DNA from: Bradyrhizobium iriomotense
GTDB lineage: Bacteria; Pseudomonadota; Alphaproteobacteria; Rhizobiales; Xanthobacteraceae
Reading direction: 5' to 3'
NCBI RefSeq assembly: GCF_030160715.1
Contig: NZ_BSOW01000003.1
Coordinates: 310,001 to 374,000, forward strand
Length of the DNA: 64,000 nt
Part shown: positions 1 to 9,385 of the stretch, one piece after another
Numbering within the stretch: position 1 is the stretch's first letter
Layout of the letters: each line of letters opens with the position of its first letter
The notes under the pieces: generated by a model
The model's database searches: none
The model's input: only the letters and a program-made list of their open reading frames with translations
What the model was told of the DNA's origin: nothing
Made by a program: the position numbers and the translations under genes

Positions 1-2
1 CT

Positions 3-1043
3 GCGGCCGATTTCGGCGGGAAGGTGCTCGGCAAGCCGATCGAGGTGATCGGCGCCGACCACCAGCAAAAGGCCGACATCGGCCTTGGCATCGCGCGGCA
101 GTGGATCGAAAGCGACAAGGTGGACGCCGTCGTCGATGTCACCAACAGCGCGATCGCGCTCGCAGTCCAGCAGCTCACGCGCGAGACCAACCGCGTCGCG
201 CTGTTCTCCTCGCCCGGTACGACCGATCTCACCGGCAAGGCCTGCTCGCCGACCGGGTTCCAATGGGTCTATGACAATTATTCCAACGTCGTCGGCCCGG
301 TGAAAGCGCTGATCGAGAAGGGCAACGACACCTTCTTCATCATCACCGCAGACTTTGCGTTCGGGCATTCGCTCGAGAAGATCGCGACCGAAGCGATCAA
401 GGCCAATGGCGGCAAGCTGCTTGGTTCGATCCGCCACCCATTCGGCGCCAATGATCTGTCGGCCTTCCTGCTACCCGCCCAGGCATCGCAGGCCAAGGTC
501 ATCCTGCTGGCGACGGCGGGCAAGGATCTGACGACCGCCATCAAACAGGCGAGCGAGTTCGGCATCACGGCCGGCGGCCAGACCCTCAGCGCGCCCGTGG
601 TGTTCCTGACCGACATTCACGCGCTCGGTCTGTCGAGCGCCCAGGGCATGTCGTTTCTGGAGGGTTTCTACTGGGACCAGAACGATGAGACGCGCGCATT
701 CGCGAAACGCTTCTTCGAGGTTCGAAAGACCATGCCCACCTCGCTACAGGCTGGCGTCTACTCGGAGGTCCTGCACTATCTGAAGGCGGTCCAGGCCGCA
801 GGGACTGACGAAGCCAAGGCCGTTGCGGCCAAGATGCGCGAGCTGCCGGTGAACGACTTCTTCGCCAGGAGCGGCAGGGTGCGCGAGGATGGGCGCATGG
901 TGCATGATATGCTGCTGGTCCGGGTTAAAAAGCCCGCCGAGTCGAAGGGACCGTGGGACTACTATAATGTTGTGGCCACCGTTCCGGGTGATCAGGTATT
1001 CCTGCCACTCACCCAGAGCGAGTGTTCGCTCGTGAAGAAATGA
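3..1043 (+). CDS. ABC transporter substrate-binding protein, branched-chain amino acid (LivK) type, 5' truncated
   Basis: The reading frame is open from the first bases of the window, so the signal peptide and N-terminal part lie outside it. The visible 346 residues have the layout of the type I periplasmic binding fold (Peripla_BP_6), including the stretch about failed retrieval of ligand-binding strands ending in FIITADFAFGHSLE and the later HYLKAVQAAGT helix typical of LivK-like proteins. Members bind amino acids, amides, urea or aromatic acids for an ABC importer. The permease and ATPase genes must lie upstream, outside the window. The gene ends 52 bases before the XRE-cupin regulator and points the same way, so the ligand may be the substrate of the downstream dehydrogenase and molybdoenzyme. 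That link is an inference from position. Confidence 0.85.
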   Translation, partial: AADFGGKVLGKPIEVIGADHQQKADIGLGIARQWIESDKVDAVVDVTNSAIALAVQQLTRETNRVALFSSPGTTDLTGKACSPTGFQWVYDNYSNVVGPVKALIEKGNDTFFIITADFAFGHSLEKIATEAIKANGGKLLGSIRHPFGANDLSAFLLPAQASQAKVILLATAGKDLTTAIKQASEFGITAGGQTLSAPVVFLTDIHALGLSSAQGMSFLEGFYWDQNDETRAFAKRFFEVRKTMPTSLQAGVYSEVLHYLKAVQAAGTDEAKAVAAKMRELPVNDFFARSGRVREDGRMVHDMLLVRVKKPAESKGPWDYYNVVATVPGDQVFLPLTQSECSLVKK

Positions 1044-1095
1044 CACCGTCGGGGGCGACGCGCGTCGCTCCCGACGGTCGGTGGAAGGAATATCT

Positions 1096-1770
1096 GTGGC
1101 GAAGAAAGCGACAAAAACCCGCAGCAGCGCCGTGGCGCGGCTCACGCCGCCGCCGGTGCCGGCCCGGTTCTCGGCACCGCAGCCACAGAAGGAGGACACG
1201 TCCGTCGATCTCGGCCAGCGCTTGAAGCGCATGCGTTTCGACAATGGCTGGACGCTCGAGGATGTCAGCCAGCGCACCGGCGTTGCGCGCTCGACGCTGT
1301 CCAAGATCGAAAACGGCCAGATGTCGCCGACCTATGATGTGCTGCAGAAGATCGTTCGTGGCACCGGGCTCGACATCGTGGAACTCTTTGATACGCGACA
1401 GCAGAATGCACCGTTCGGGCGGTGCAGCGTGACGCGACGGGGCGAAGGTCGCGCTCACCGAACGGCGACCTACCACTTCGAACTGCTTGCGACCGACCTC
1501 GCGCACAAGCAGATCCTGCCCTTTAAGTCGAAGGTCGCGGCGCGGAGTCTCGACGAGTTTCCGGACTGGGTGCGCCATCCGGGCGAAGAGTTCCTGTGCG
1601 TGCTCTCAGGTCGCATCCAGCTCCATACCGAATTCTATGCGCCGGTCGTGCTCGATGCCGGCGATAGCGCCTATTTCGACAGCAAGATGGGGCATGCGAT
1701 CATCTCGCTGAGCAAGGAGGACGCCGAGATCCTTTGGACCTGCACCGGGATCGCGTCCGTCGAACCATGA
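1096..1770 (+). CDS. XRE-family transcriptional regulator with C-terminal cupin domain
   Basis: The N-terminal part holds an XRE helix-turn-helix (LGQRLKRMR...TLEDVSQRTGVARSTLSKIENG) and the C-terminal half is a cupin_2 barrel with the conserved HPGEEFLCVLSGRIQL strand pair. Such HTH-cupin proteins sense a small ligand in the cupin and control adjacent catabolic or transport genes. I chose the GTG at 1096 because GGAAGGA sits six bases upstream; a GTG at 1081 in the same frame lacks such a site. The stop codon overlaps the ATG of the next gene (ATGA), which indicates translational coupling with the ornithine-cyclodeaminase homologue. It is the probable local regulator of this operon. Confidence 0.88.
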   Translation: MAKKATKTRSSAVARLTPPPVPARFSAPQPQKEDTSVDLGQRLKRMRFDNGWTLEDVSQRTGVARSTLSKIENGQMSPTYDVLQKIVRGTGLDIVELFDTRQQNAPFGRCSVTRRGEGRAHRTATYHFELLATDLAHKQILPFKSKVAARSLDEFPDWVRHPGEEFLCVLSGRIQLHTEFYAPVVLDAGDSAYFDSKMGHAIISLSKEDAEILWTCTGIASVEP

Positions 1771-2747
1771 AAGAGGATGCCTTGCTACGCCACTACACCG
1801 CCGCCGAGGTCGAGGCCGGCCTCGACTATATCAGACTGATCGACGCGCTGGCCGAGTCCTTCCGACGAGGCGGCGAGGCGATGCCGGTTCGGCAGAGCTA
1901 CGACGTCGGAACGTCCGACAAGCCCGGCCATCTCCTGACCATGCCGGCCTGGGAGCGAGGCAAGGCGCTCGGGGTGAAGCTCGTGACGGTATTCCCCGCG
2001 AACGCATCGCGTGGCCTGGGCGCCGTGTCGTCGCTCTACACGCTGTTCGACGGCACCACCGGCCAGCCGCGTGCGATGATCGATGGCGAGGCGCTGACCA
2101 ACCGGCGGACGGTTGCAGCGTCCGCGCTTGCCTCGCGCTATCTCTCGCGCCCGAACAGCAAGACTCTGCTCGTCATTGGCACGGGTCGCATCGCGGCCTG
2201 TCTGCCCGCCGCGCATCGCGCCGCACGGCCGATCGAGCGCGTGCTGGCTTGGGGCCGCAATCCGCAGCGCGCGCAGGCCTTTGCGGACACGCTCTCCCGG
2301 CAGGGTTTCGCCACTGAAGCGGTTACCGATCTGCCCGCGGCAACGGCCGCGGCGGACATCGTCAGTTGCGCGACGACATCGGTCGAGCCCATCGTCCTGG
2401 GTCGACACTTGAAGCCAGGCACGCATCTCGATCTCGTCGGCGCGTTCACGCCCAAGATGCGCGAGAGCGACGACGAGGCCGTCTGTCGCAGCCGCGTTTT
2501 TGTCGACACCTATGGCGGCGCGCTCGCGGAAGCCGGCGATCTGCTTCAGCCGATCGCCGCCGGACGCTGGGACGCTGCCCGGATCTGTGGTGATCTGCAT
2601 GAGCTGACCAGCGGTGCGCGGCCCGGTCGTCTGGAGGAGAGCGAGATCACCCTGTTCAAATCGGTCGGGGCGGCATCCGAGGATCTCGCGGCCGCCTCGC
2701 TCCTCGTCGGCGGATGGGTTTCCGGGACACGCCAGACGGCCTCATAA
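1767..2747 (+). CDS. ornithine cyclodeaminase / mu-crystallin family protein
   Basis: The 326-residue product has the family layout: an N-terminal substrate part, the dimer and substrate motif around LTNRRTVAASALASRYL, and a Rossmann motif LLVIGTGRIA near residue 136. Family members include ornithine cyclodeaminase, alanine dehydrogenase of archaeal type, ketimine reductase and 1-pyrroline-2-carboxylate reductase, and sequence alone does not separate them. I take the ATG at 1767, which overlaps the stop of the regulator; a TTG at 1734 would lie inside the regulator gene. The gene is followed 27 bases later by the molybdoenzyme gene, so both probably act on one nitrogen-containing substrate. 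The second glycine of the usual GxGxxA nucleotide motif is present but followed by R, a minor variation. Confidence 0.82.
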   Translation: MKEDALLRHYTAAEVEAGLDYIRLIDALAESFRRGGEAMPVRQSYDVGTSDKPGHLLTMPAWERGKALGVKLVTVFPANASRGLGAVSSLYTLFDGTTGQPRAMIDGEALTNRRTVAASALASRYLSRPNSKTLLVIGTGRIAACLPAAHRAARPIERVLAWGRNPQRAQAFADTLSRQGFATEAVTDLPAATAAADIVSCATTSVEPIVLGRHLKPGTHLDLVGAFTPKMRESDDEAVCRSRVFVDTYGGALAEAGDLLQPIAAGRWDAARICGDLHELTSGARPGRLEESEITLFKSVGAASEDLAAASLLVGGWVSGTRQTAS

Positions 2748-2774
2748 GCCGATCGGCGTCGAAGGGGAGAGGCG

Positions 2775-5700
2775 ATGGCGACGGTCGAAAAGCAGGGTTT
2801 CTGCACATTGTGCCGGTCGCGCTGCGGCACCGTGAACGTCATCGAGAACGACCGGCTCGTTGCGGTCAAGCCCGATCCCACCCATCCGACCGGCAAGGCG
2901 CTGTGTCCGAAGGGACGGGCCGCGCCGGAGATTGCGCATTCCGTGCGGCGCCTGAAAACGCCGTTGCGACGGACGCAGCCGAAGGGCGCCACGGACCCTG
3001 GTTTCGTACCGATCTCCTGGGACGAGGCGCTGGCGGAGATCGCGGACGAGCTTGCACGCTATCGTGCCGAAAACGGGCCGGAATCGGTCGCGTTCGGTAT
3101 TACCTCGGGCTCATCCTCGTCGACATCTGACAGCCTCGACTGGATCCAGCGCTTCGTGCGCGGGTTCGGAAGTCCCAACACGGTCTTCTCCACCGAGATC
3201 TGCAACTGGCACAAGGACCATGCGCATGCCTTCACGTTCGGCTGCGGTCTGCCGACGGCGGATTACCGCAACTCCGATCTGATCCTGTTGTGGGGCCATA
3301 ACCCCGCGAACGTCTGGCTCGCTCAGGCGGAAGCCATCGGCGCGGCGAGGATGCGCGGCGCAAGACTCGTCGCGATCGATCCGCGCCGCAACGGGTCGGC
3401 ACGCGATGCCGATCTGTGGCTGCGCATCCGACCCGGGACCGATGCCGCGCTCGCGCTCGGGCTAGCGCGCTGGCTGATCGTCAATCGCGCATATGACGCA
3501 GAGTTCGTGCGTAACTGGACTAATGCGGCGTTCCTCGTTCGTGAGGACGACGGGCGCTTTCTGCGGCCGTCGGATCTGGGCCTGGCAGATGAGGGCTATC
3601 TCGTCTGGTCGTCACGTGCGGGGCGTCCGGTGGACGCGGAAAGTGGTCTTGCGGAGGCTATGCTGGAGGGCCGCTTCGAGATTACGGGCAATGACCGGAC
3701 GATCGTCTGCCGTACCGGCTTCGATCACTACATTGCAGCGACCGAGCCATATGATCCGTCGACCGTCGAGGAGATCACCGGCATTCCCGCGGCCGAGGTC
3801 GAAAGCCTGGCGCGCGCGATCGCCGGTGCCAAGTCGATCTGTTACCACGGCTGGACCGGGGTCGGGCAGCACACCAATGCCTCGCAGACCGAGCGCGCCA
3901 TTGCGACGCTCTACGCGCTGACGGGCCATTTCGACGCGCCGGGCGGCAATGTCCGGATGCCTGTCTTGCCGGCTCCGGCGCTGCATTCGATAGCGATGAT
4001 CGCGCCCGAGACGCGTGCACGTACGCTCGGGCTTGCCGCGCGTCCGCTGGGTCCGCCGGTCGACGGCTGGATCACGTCGACGGACTTTTATGACGCTGTG
4101 CTCTCCACAAAGCCGTATCCTGTCCGCGCGCTGTTTGCCTTCGGCTCCAATCTCCTGGTCTCGCATCCTGCGCCGGAACGCGGCCGGGACGCACTCAAGG
4201 CGCTCGAATTCCAGGTCCATTGCGATCTGTTTCTCAATCCGACGGCCGAGATGGCCGATATCGTGTTGCCGGTCTCCAGTCCCTGGGAGCACGAGGCGCT
4301 CCGGCTCGGGTTCGAGATCTCGCCCGAGGCGCAGGAGCTCGTTCAGCTTCGTCAGCCGATGATTCCGCGCCAGGGCGAGGCGCGCTCGGACATGTGGATC
4401 GTTTTCCAGCTCGCCAAGCGCCTCGGACTTGGCAGGCTGTTCTTCGATGGCGACGTCGAAAAGGGCTTTGCGCATCTGCTTGCGCCCCTGGGCCTCACCT
4501 TGGAGGCCTTGCGCGACAGGCCGGAGGGCATCCGGGTGCCGCTGAAGCACGAGTACCGCAAATATCGCAGCGGCGGATTTGCGACGCAAACCGGCAAGGC
4601 CGAGCTCTATTCGGAGCTGTTGCACCGGCATGGCTATCCGGCCGTGCCCTGCTTTGTCGAGCCGGCGGAGCGACGGAGCGACCGCTTTCCGTTGACGCTT
4701 TTCTCGGCCAATAGCGGCTATTTCTGTCACAGCCAGCATCGCGGCATCAATGCGCTACGCCGCAAGCGCGAGGAGCCAACGGCGGAAATCCATCCCCATC
4801 TCGCGCGCCGCAAGGGAATCGTTGCCGGCGCATGGATGCTGGTGTGGACCCGCAAGGGCAAGATCCGGATGCGCGCCGCGTTCAATGACGCGCTCGCCGA
4901 AGATGTCGTGGCGAGCGACTATGGCTGGTGGCAGCCGGCCCCCGATCTCGGCTTGCCGGGCTATCTGCCCGACGAGACTCGGGCGATCGGATCGAGCTTC
5001 AACGCGGTGATTTCCGAAGACGAGCGCGATCCGCTCAGCGGCGCCCTGGCGCTTCGATCGTTTGCCTGCGATGTCGAGCGCTGTGAAGAGGCCGCCTGGG
5101 ATGGCTGGCGCTCCTTCACCGTTGCCGACCGCCGCGAGATCACCAAGGATGTCGTGGAGCTGAGCCTGCGGCCAGCCGATGGTGGCCCGCTCGCTTCGTT
5201 CAGGCCGGGCCAATATGTGGGCTTTCGCCTGGATGGTGCAAACAGGTCCTATTCCCTGACCGGCGCCGCCGTCGCGGAGCCCGACGCCTATCGAATTGCC
5301 GTGCGGCATATCGAGGGTGGACTGGTCTCCGGAGCGATCAGACATCGCGTGGCGCTCGGGGCCGAGGTCGAGCTGCAGGCGCCGAGAGGGGGCTTCGTTC
5401 TGCCGCTGCGCAATGAATTCCCGATCGTGCTGATCGCAGGCGGCATCGGCATCACGCCATTCCTGTCCTATCTGGAAACGCTGACGTCTGACGGCAACGA
5501 GCCCGAGATCACCTTGCACTATGGCTGCCGCGATGGTGCGAGCCAGCCGCTCCGCGAACGCCTGGAGGTGCTGCGGCAGCGTCTGTCAAACCTCAGGCTG
5601 ATCACTCATCTCAGCCAGCCTGCGGAGGGCGATCGCTTCGATCGCAAAGGCCGGTTCAGGGTCAGCGACATCGCGTCGGATCTTTTTCGACGGCGCGCGC

Positions 5701-6092
5701 GGTTCTACATCTGTGCAACTGATGTGATGATACGCGAGGTCCGCGAAGACCTGAACGCGCGCGGCGTGCCCAACTTCGAGATTTTTGCCGAACGGTTTCA
5801 TTCGCCCGTCGTGGCGATGCCGAACGATCCATCCCCGCGCCGGATCACGTTTGCCCGTTCGGGCAAGACCGTGACCTGGTTTCCTCAATCCCCGGCCGGC
5901 GGCATCCTGGCCGCGGCGGAACGGGCGGGGCTCTCGTTGCCGAGCGGATGCCGTGTCGGTCAGTGCGAAAACTGTTCCGTGCCGATCAAAGAGGGGCAGG
6001 TCCGCCATCTCATCGACAGCCCTGATCTGGAAGAAGGGCACTGTCTCACCTGTCAGGCCATTCCTTTGACCGACGTTGTTCTCGACGCCTGA
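2775..6092 (+). CDS. molybdopterin oxidoreductase fused to FAD/NAD(P)-binding reductase and 2Fe-2S ferredoxin domains
   Basis: This 1105-residue protein combines a complete electron chain. Residues 10-44 carry C-x2-C-x3-C-x26-C for a 4Fe-4S cluster, followed by KG as in formate dehydrogenase and nitrate reductase families. Cys143 in STEICNWHKD is a candidate molybdenum ligand. Domains for bis-MGD binding follow up to about residue 760. From about 775 there is a ferredoxin-reductase module: FRPGQYVGF and RSYSLTG for flavin, then IAGGIGITPF for NAD(P)H. The C-terminus is a plant-type ferredoxin with C1059-x4-C1064-x2-C1067 and LTC at 1091-1093. No N-terminal twin-arginine signal is visible, so it should be cytoplasmic and self-sufficient with NAD(P)H. 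The substrate is unknown. AAGGGGAGAGG precedes the ATG. Confidence 0.88.
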   Translation: MATVEKQGFCTLCRSRCGTVNVIENDRLVAVKPDPTHPTGKALCPKGRAAPEIAHSVRRLKTPLRRTQPKGATDPGFVPISWDEALAEIADELARYRAENGPESVAFGITSGSSSSTSDSLDWIQRFVRGFGSPNTVFSTEICNWHKDHAHAFTFGCGLPTADYRNSDLILLWGHNPANVWLAQAEAIGAARMRGARLVAIDPRRNGSARDADLWLRIRPGTDAALALGLARWLIVNRAYDAEFVRNWTNAAFLVREDDGRFLRPSDLGLADEGYLVWSSRAGRPVDAESGLAEAMLEGRFEITGNDRTIVCRTGFDHYIAATEPYDPSTVEEITGIPAAEVESLARAIAGAKSICYHGWTGVGQHTNASQTERAIATLYALTGHFDAPGGNVRMPVLPAPALHSIAMIAPETRARTLGLAARPLGPPVDGWITSTDFYDAVLSTKPYPVRALFAFGSNLLVSHPAPERGRDALKALEFQVHCDLFLNPTAEMADIVLPVSSPWEHEALRLGFEISPEAQELVQLRQPMIPRQGEARSDMWIVFQLAKRLGLGRLFFDGDVEKGFAHLLAPLGLTLEALRDRPEGIRVPLKHEYRKYRSGGFATQTGKAELYSELLHRHGYPAVPCFVEPAERRSDRFPLTLFSANSGYFCHSQHRGINALRRKREEPTAEIHPHLARRKGIVAGAWMLVWTRKGKIRMRAAFNDALAEDVVASDYGWWQPAPDLGLPGYLPDETRAIGSSFNAVISEDERDPLSGALALRSFACDVERCEEAAWDGWRSFTVADRREITKDVVELSLRPADGGPLASFRPGQYVGFRLDGANRSYSLTGAAVAEPDAYRIAVRHIEGGLVSGAIRHRVALGAEVELQAPRGGFVLPLRNEFPIVLIAGGIGITPFLSYLETLTSDGNEPEITLHYGCRDGASQPLRERLEVLRQRLSNLRLITHLSQPAEGDRFDRKGRFRVSDIASDLFRRRARFYICATDVMIREVREDLNARGVPNFEIFAERFHSPVVAMPNDPSPRRITFARSGKTVTWFPQSPAGGILAAAERAGLSLPSGCRVGQCENCSVPIKEGQVRHLIDSPDLEEGHCLTCQAIPLTDVVLDA

Positions 6093-6095
6093 CCG

Positions 6096-7136
6096 TCAGC
6101 GACCAGCTGTCAATTGCTGGCGATAGCGTTCGGCGTCCCAGTTCAGCAACGCATGCTCATTCTCCGCCGAGAGGTAGCGGACCTGCGCCGTCAGAGGCAA
6201 ACGGCAGGTCACCAGCCCGAGACAGATCAGCATGGCTTCGGCGCCATCGCTGGCATCCTTGCGAATGACGCAGCCGAGCCCGGGAACGAGGAGCGCGACC
6301 GGAGGCGGCAGGCGGTCCGCCTGGGCTCGCGACGTCAGGACGCGCAGATCCTCGCCATGTTCCAGCACGGGCAGGCCGGGACCGAGAAACACGACGTGGT
6401 CAGGATATAGCGAGCCGCTGGTCGCAACGGCACGGCTATAGCGGTCGATGGCGATGCCGTGGCAGAGCGGATCTTTTGGCGAACGATAATCCGTACCGGC
6501 GCAGATTGAGCGGAGTGCCTCGTCATCGGCAGGTATCGTAATGCGCGGGGTGAGCGCGAGCCGTCTCTCCACCTCGTCCACCAGCGCCTCGGCTGCCGCG
6601 CAATTGTCAGCGCCGACCACCAGCCCATGATTGCCGAGGATCAGGATATCCACGGCATCCTCCGACAGACTATCATTCACGGCCTTTGCCAGCGGCAGTC
6701 CCGGATGATGATAGTCGAGCCAGCGCCAGGCCAATCCGTCGAGGCGCCTGGCAAGCTCCTCGCGTGCGTCGGTCCGAACCGCCCAGGCGATCGTGTTGAC
6801 CGAATGGACGTGCAACACGATCGCGTGCGGCATGAGCGCGTGGAGCGAGGTCTCGATCGAGGCGCGCAATGTCGTGTTGGCGTCGGGGGCGAGAGGCACC
6901 TTTTCGTCACCTTGCATGAGCGCGGCGCGTGCCGCACCGAGCGACACCGGCACGAAGATGTCCTTGGCTTCAGCATCCGCAAGCCAGGTGCCGGACGCCT
7001 TCACCCAGAGCACGTCGCCATCCTTGATCGAGGAGTTGCCGCCGGCACCCTGCACCAGCAGGATGTTGCGGCCGACGCGCGCCGACATGTGGCGGAGATC
7101 ATCGAGTTGCGCAGGCTCCCGCATAGCAGGCCTCAC
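6096..7136 (-). CDS. class II aldolase/adducin domain protein
   Basis: The first two thirds match the class II aldolase fold: GAGGNSSIK near the start for phosphate binding, ASGTWL, the zinc-site HVHS near residue 110 and GNHGLVV near residue 170. The remaining 120 or so residues form an extra C-terminal region seen in longer members of the family. Enzymes of this type cleave or epimerise phosphorylated sugars with Zn2+. The GTG start overlaps the stop of the HAD gene; an ATG lies 12 bases further in. It is the last gene of a three-gene overlapping operon with the FGGY kinase and the HAD phosphatase, and ends three bases from the convergent molybdoenzyme gene. The true substrate cannot be read from the sequence. 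Confidence 0.82.
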   Translation of the reverse strand: MRPAMREPAQLDDLRHMSARVGRNILLVQGAGGNSSIKDGDVLWVKASGTWLADAEAKDIFVPVSLGAARAALMQGDEKVPLAPDANTTLRASIETSLHALMPHAIVLHVHSVNTIAWAVRTDAREELARRLDGLAWRWLDYHHPGLPLAKAVNDSLSEDAVDILILGNHGLVVGADNCAAAEALVDEVERRLALTPRITIPADDEALRSICAGTDYRSPKDPLCHGIAIDRYSRAVATSGSLYPDHVVFLGPGLPVLEHGEDLRVLTSRAQADRLPPPVALLVPGLGCVIRKDASDGAEAMLICLGLVTCRLPLTAQVRYLSAENEHALLNWDAERYRQQLTAGR

Positions 7137-8002
7137 CAGGTCAAATGAGTCATCAGCCAGTTCGGTGTCATCTCTTGCGATCCCGCCAGCATGCGGATCG
7201 CCGCCGGCATATCGGGGGCGCCTGCGAGCGCGTCCCTGTGCACGCCCGCGCTGAGGAGCAGGGTCAGCATGCCCCTGGCCCGCGCGCCGGCGACGTCGTG
7301 ATCGAGGGAATCGCCGATCATCAGGACCCGCTTCGGATCGGGATGGCCGAGTTGCTCCAGCGCCGCCTCGAAGATCGGCGCGTGCGGTTTGCCGACGAAA
7401 GCCACGACACCGCCAACCCTCTCGTAGAATCGCGCCAGCGCGCCCGGCGCCGGGATCAATCCGTTCGCGCTGAACATGGTGAGGTCAGGGTTGGCGCACA
7501 GCATCGGCAATCGCCGCGCGGCTGCCGTGACAAAGTGGGCGCGCCAGCGCTCGGGCTCGGCGACGTCATCATCGAGCCCGGCGAGCAGGATGAAATCCGC
7601 TTTCTCGATCCCGGTCACGATCGAAAGGCCGAGACCGTCGACGATGGAATGATCGCCGCCGCGCGTGATCAGGAAGCACGACCGGCCGAGATCGGTGAAC
7701 GGGGAGCGTGAGCGTTGCCTCAAGCCCGCCCAAGTCACTTCGCCGGAGGTCAGGATGCCGTCATAGGCCGTCGGCGGCAGGCCGAGCCTTGCAAGCCGCT
7801 CTTCGTTGCTGCGCGCGCGCTTGCCCGAGTTCGACAGCACCAGCACGCGCTTGCCCGCGGTCTTGAGCTTCGCCACGCAGTCGCGCGCGGCGGGAAAGAC
7901 GGTGCCGCCTTCATGAAGCGTGCCCCATTGGTCGAGCAGCACGTGATCGAACCGGTCGGCGATCGCGCGCAGCGCATCGATTTCGATGGTGCGGGTTCTC
8001 AT
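7133..8002 (-). CDS. HAD superfamily hydrolase, subclass IIA (TIGR01459 type)
   Basis: The 289-residue product shows all four HAD motifs: LLDQWGTLH (motif I, in which the second Asp of DxD is replaced by Trp, a known variant of this subgroup), LSNSGKRA (motif II), VGKPHAPIF (motif III) and IGDSLDHD (motif IV). The insertion between motifs II and III marks the IIA cap type (NagD/PLP phosphatase relatives). The enzyme should remove phosphate from a sugar phosphate. Its ATG overlaps the kinase stop and its own stop overlaps the aldolase GTG, so the three are translated as a unit. A kinase and a phosphatase in the same operon suggest either repair of a misphosphorylated sugar or removal of phosphate after aldol cleavage. 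Confidence 0.87.
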   Translation of the reverse strand: MRTRTIEIDALRAIADRFDHVLLDQWGTLHEGGTVFPAARDCVAKLKTAGKRVLVLSNSGKRARSNEERLARLGLPPTAYDGILTSGEVTWAGLRQRSRSPFTDLGRSCFLITRGGDHSIVDGLGLSIVTGIEKADFILLAGLDDDVAEPERWRAHFVTAAARRLPMLCANPDLTMFSANGLIPAPGALARFYERVGGVVAFVGKPHAPIFEAALEQLGHPDPKRVLMIGDSLDHDVAGARARGMLTLLLSAGVHRDALAGAPDMPAAIRMLAGSQEMTPNWLMTHLTW

Positions 8003-9279
8003 GACGGACTGCCCTGCAAGGCCAGCAGCGCGGCACCATAGCTTGCCTCGGTCTGCTCGGCCGTCGTGACGTCAACACCGAGCGCGCGGCGCCTGATCTC
8101 GGTCCATGCCGCGTTCTTCGCGCCGCCGCCGATGCTGACGACGCGGCGCAGGGGCGGTGCTCCGAGCGCGGCGAGACGCTGATAGGCGAGGGCTTCGACC
8201 GATGCGATGCCTTCGAGCAGCGCCTGGAAGAAGCGATGATCTTCCGCCGGGCGCGGCGTGATGCGGGCGGCCAGTGTCGGATCGGCGATCGGAAAGCGCT
8301 CGCCGGGTTTTGGCAAAGGATAGTAGTCGAGCCCGGTCGGCTTCTCCGGCCGCAGTTGTGGTGTCAGCCGCTCCATGTCTGCGGCCGAAAAATGCGCGAG
8401 CAGCGCGCCGCCACCGGAATTGGAGGCGCCACCGGCGAGCCAGCGTTCGCCGAGCCGGTGCGAATAGACGCCCTGGTCCGCCGCGAAGATCGGTTGCGTC
8501 GCCAGCAGCTTGACGACCAGCGTCGTTCCGAGCGAGGTCACGGCATCGCCGGGCGCATCGGCGCGCGTCGCAATGAAGGCGGCGACACCATCGGTTGTGC
8601 CGGCGGTGATGCGCGCCGTTTTCGACAGGCCGAGCTCTGAGGCCATCCCTGGATCGATCTCGGCAAACGGCGTCCCCGGCACCAATACGCGAGGCAGGAG
8701 CGTGTGGGGCACGCCGAGCTGATCGAGCCAGGCCGGCCAGCTGCGCGTGACGGGATCGTAGCCGAGCTTGAGGACGTTGTTCTCGTCGCTGACGCCGTGG
8801 ATTCCGGCAAGCCGGCCGGCGATCCAATCGGCCTGATGCACGGCAAAGCGCGCGCTTCTCGCTTCGCCGTGGCCCAGCAAATGAAGCAGTTTCGCCAATG
8901 CGCTGCTGGCGCCGTGAGCGCCGCTTTCCTTCGGCGCAACCGTTGCGATGCGCTGGGCTTCCTTTGCCGCACGGGCATCGTTGTACATCAGCCCTTGCGT
9001 GCAGGGACGGCCGGCCGCGTCGATCAAGAGCAGCGTGCCGGACGTGCCGTCGACGCAAACGCGCTCGACGGCTTCGAGATCGATGCTGCGTCCGAGCTTG
9101 CTGATCGCAACGACGGTCGCGTGCCACCAGAACTCCGGGTCCTGATCGATCGCGTTACCGTCCTGCCGCGGTGGGGGCAGGGTAGCCGCTTCCATGCCCT
9201 GGATGTCGCCGCGCGCATCGACGGCGCAGGCGCGCACGCCGCTGGTTCCAACGTCGATGCCGAGGAACACACCCGTCAT
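7999..9279 (-). CDS. FGGY-family carbohydrate kinase, short D-ribulokinase-like
   Basis: At 426 residues this is shorter than glycerol or xylulose kinases (about 500) and resembles the compact D-ribulokinase group. The N-terminal ATP-fold motif GIDVGTSGVRA and the C-terminal SIGGGAKNAAWTEIR adenine-site motif are intact, as is the central DGTSGTLLLID stretch. It should phosphorylate a ketose or polyol on entry. It is the first gene of the minus-strand operon, followed by the HAD hydrolase and class II aldolase with four-base overlaps. The promoter lies in the 161-base gap shared with the SorC-type regulator. The ribulokinase label rests on length and overall similarity only; another pentulose or tetrulose is possible. 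Confidence 0.83.
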   Translation of the reverse strand: MTGVFLGIDVGTSGVRACAVDARGDIQGMEAATLPPPRQDGNAIDQDPEFWWHATVVAISKLGRSIDLEAVERVCVDGTSGTLLLIDAAGRPCTQGLMYNDARAAKEAQRIATVAPKESGAHGASSALAKLLHLLGHGEARSARFAVHQADWIAGRLAGIHGVSDENNVLKLGYDPVTRSWPAWLDQLGVPHTLLPRVLVPGTPFAEIDPGMASELGLSKTARITAGTTDGVAAFIATRADAPGDAVTSLGTTLVVKLLATQPIFAADQGVYSHRLGERWLAGGASNSGGGALLAHFSAADMERLTPQLRPEKPTGLDYYPLPKPGERFPIADPTLAARITPRPAEDHRFFQALLEGIASVEALAYQRLAALGAPPLRRVVSIGGGAKNAAWTEIRRRALGVDVTTAEQTEASYGAALLALQGSPS

Positions 9280-9385
9280 GCGCTCTCACCTCCCTTTCGC
9301 ACTCTGGCCGTTGCGGCTGCGATCACAATCGCGAGGCGCGATTGCACTGCAGCACGTTTGGGGGATTGACGTCCCGGCCGGCCTC

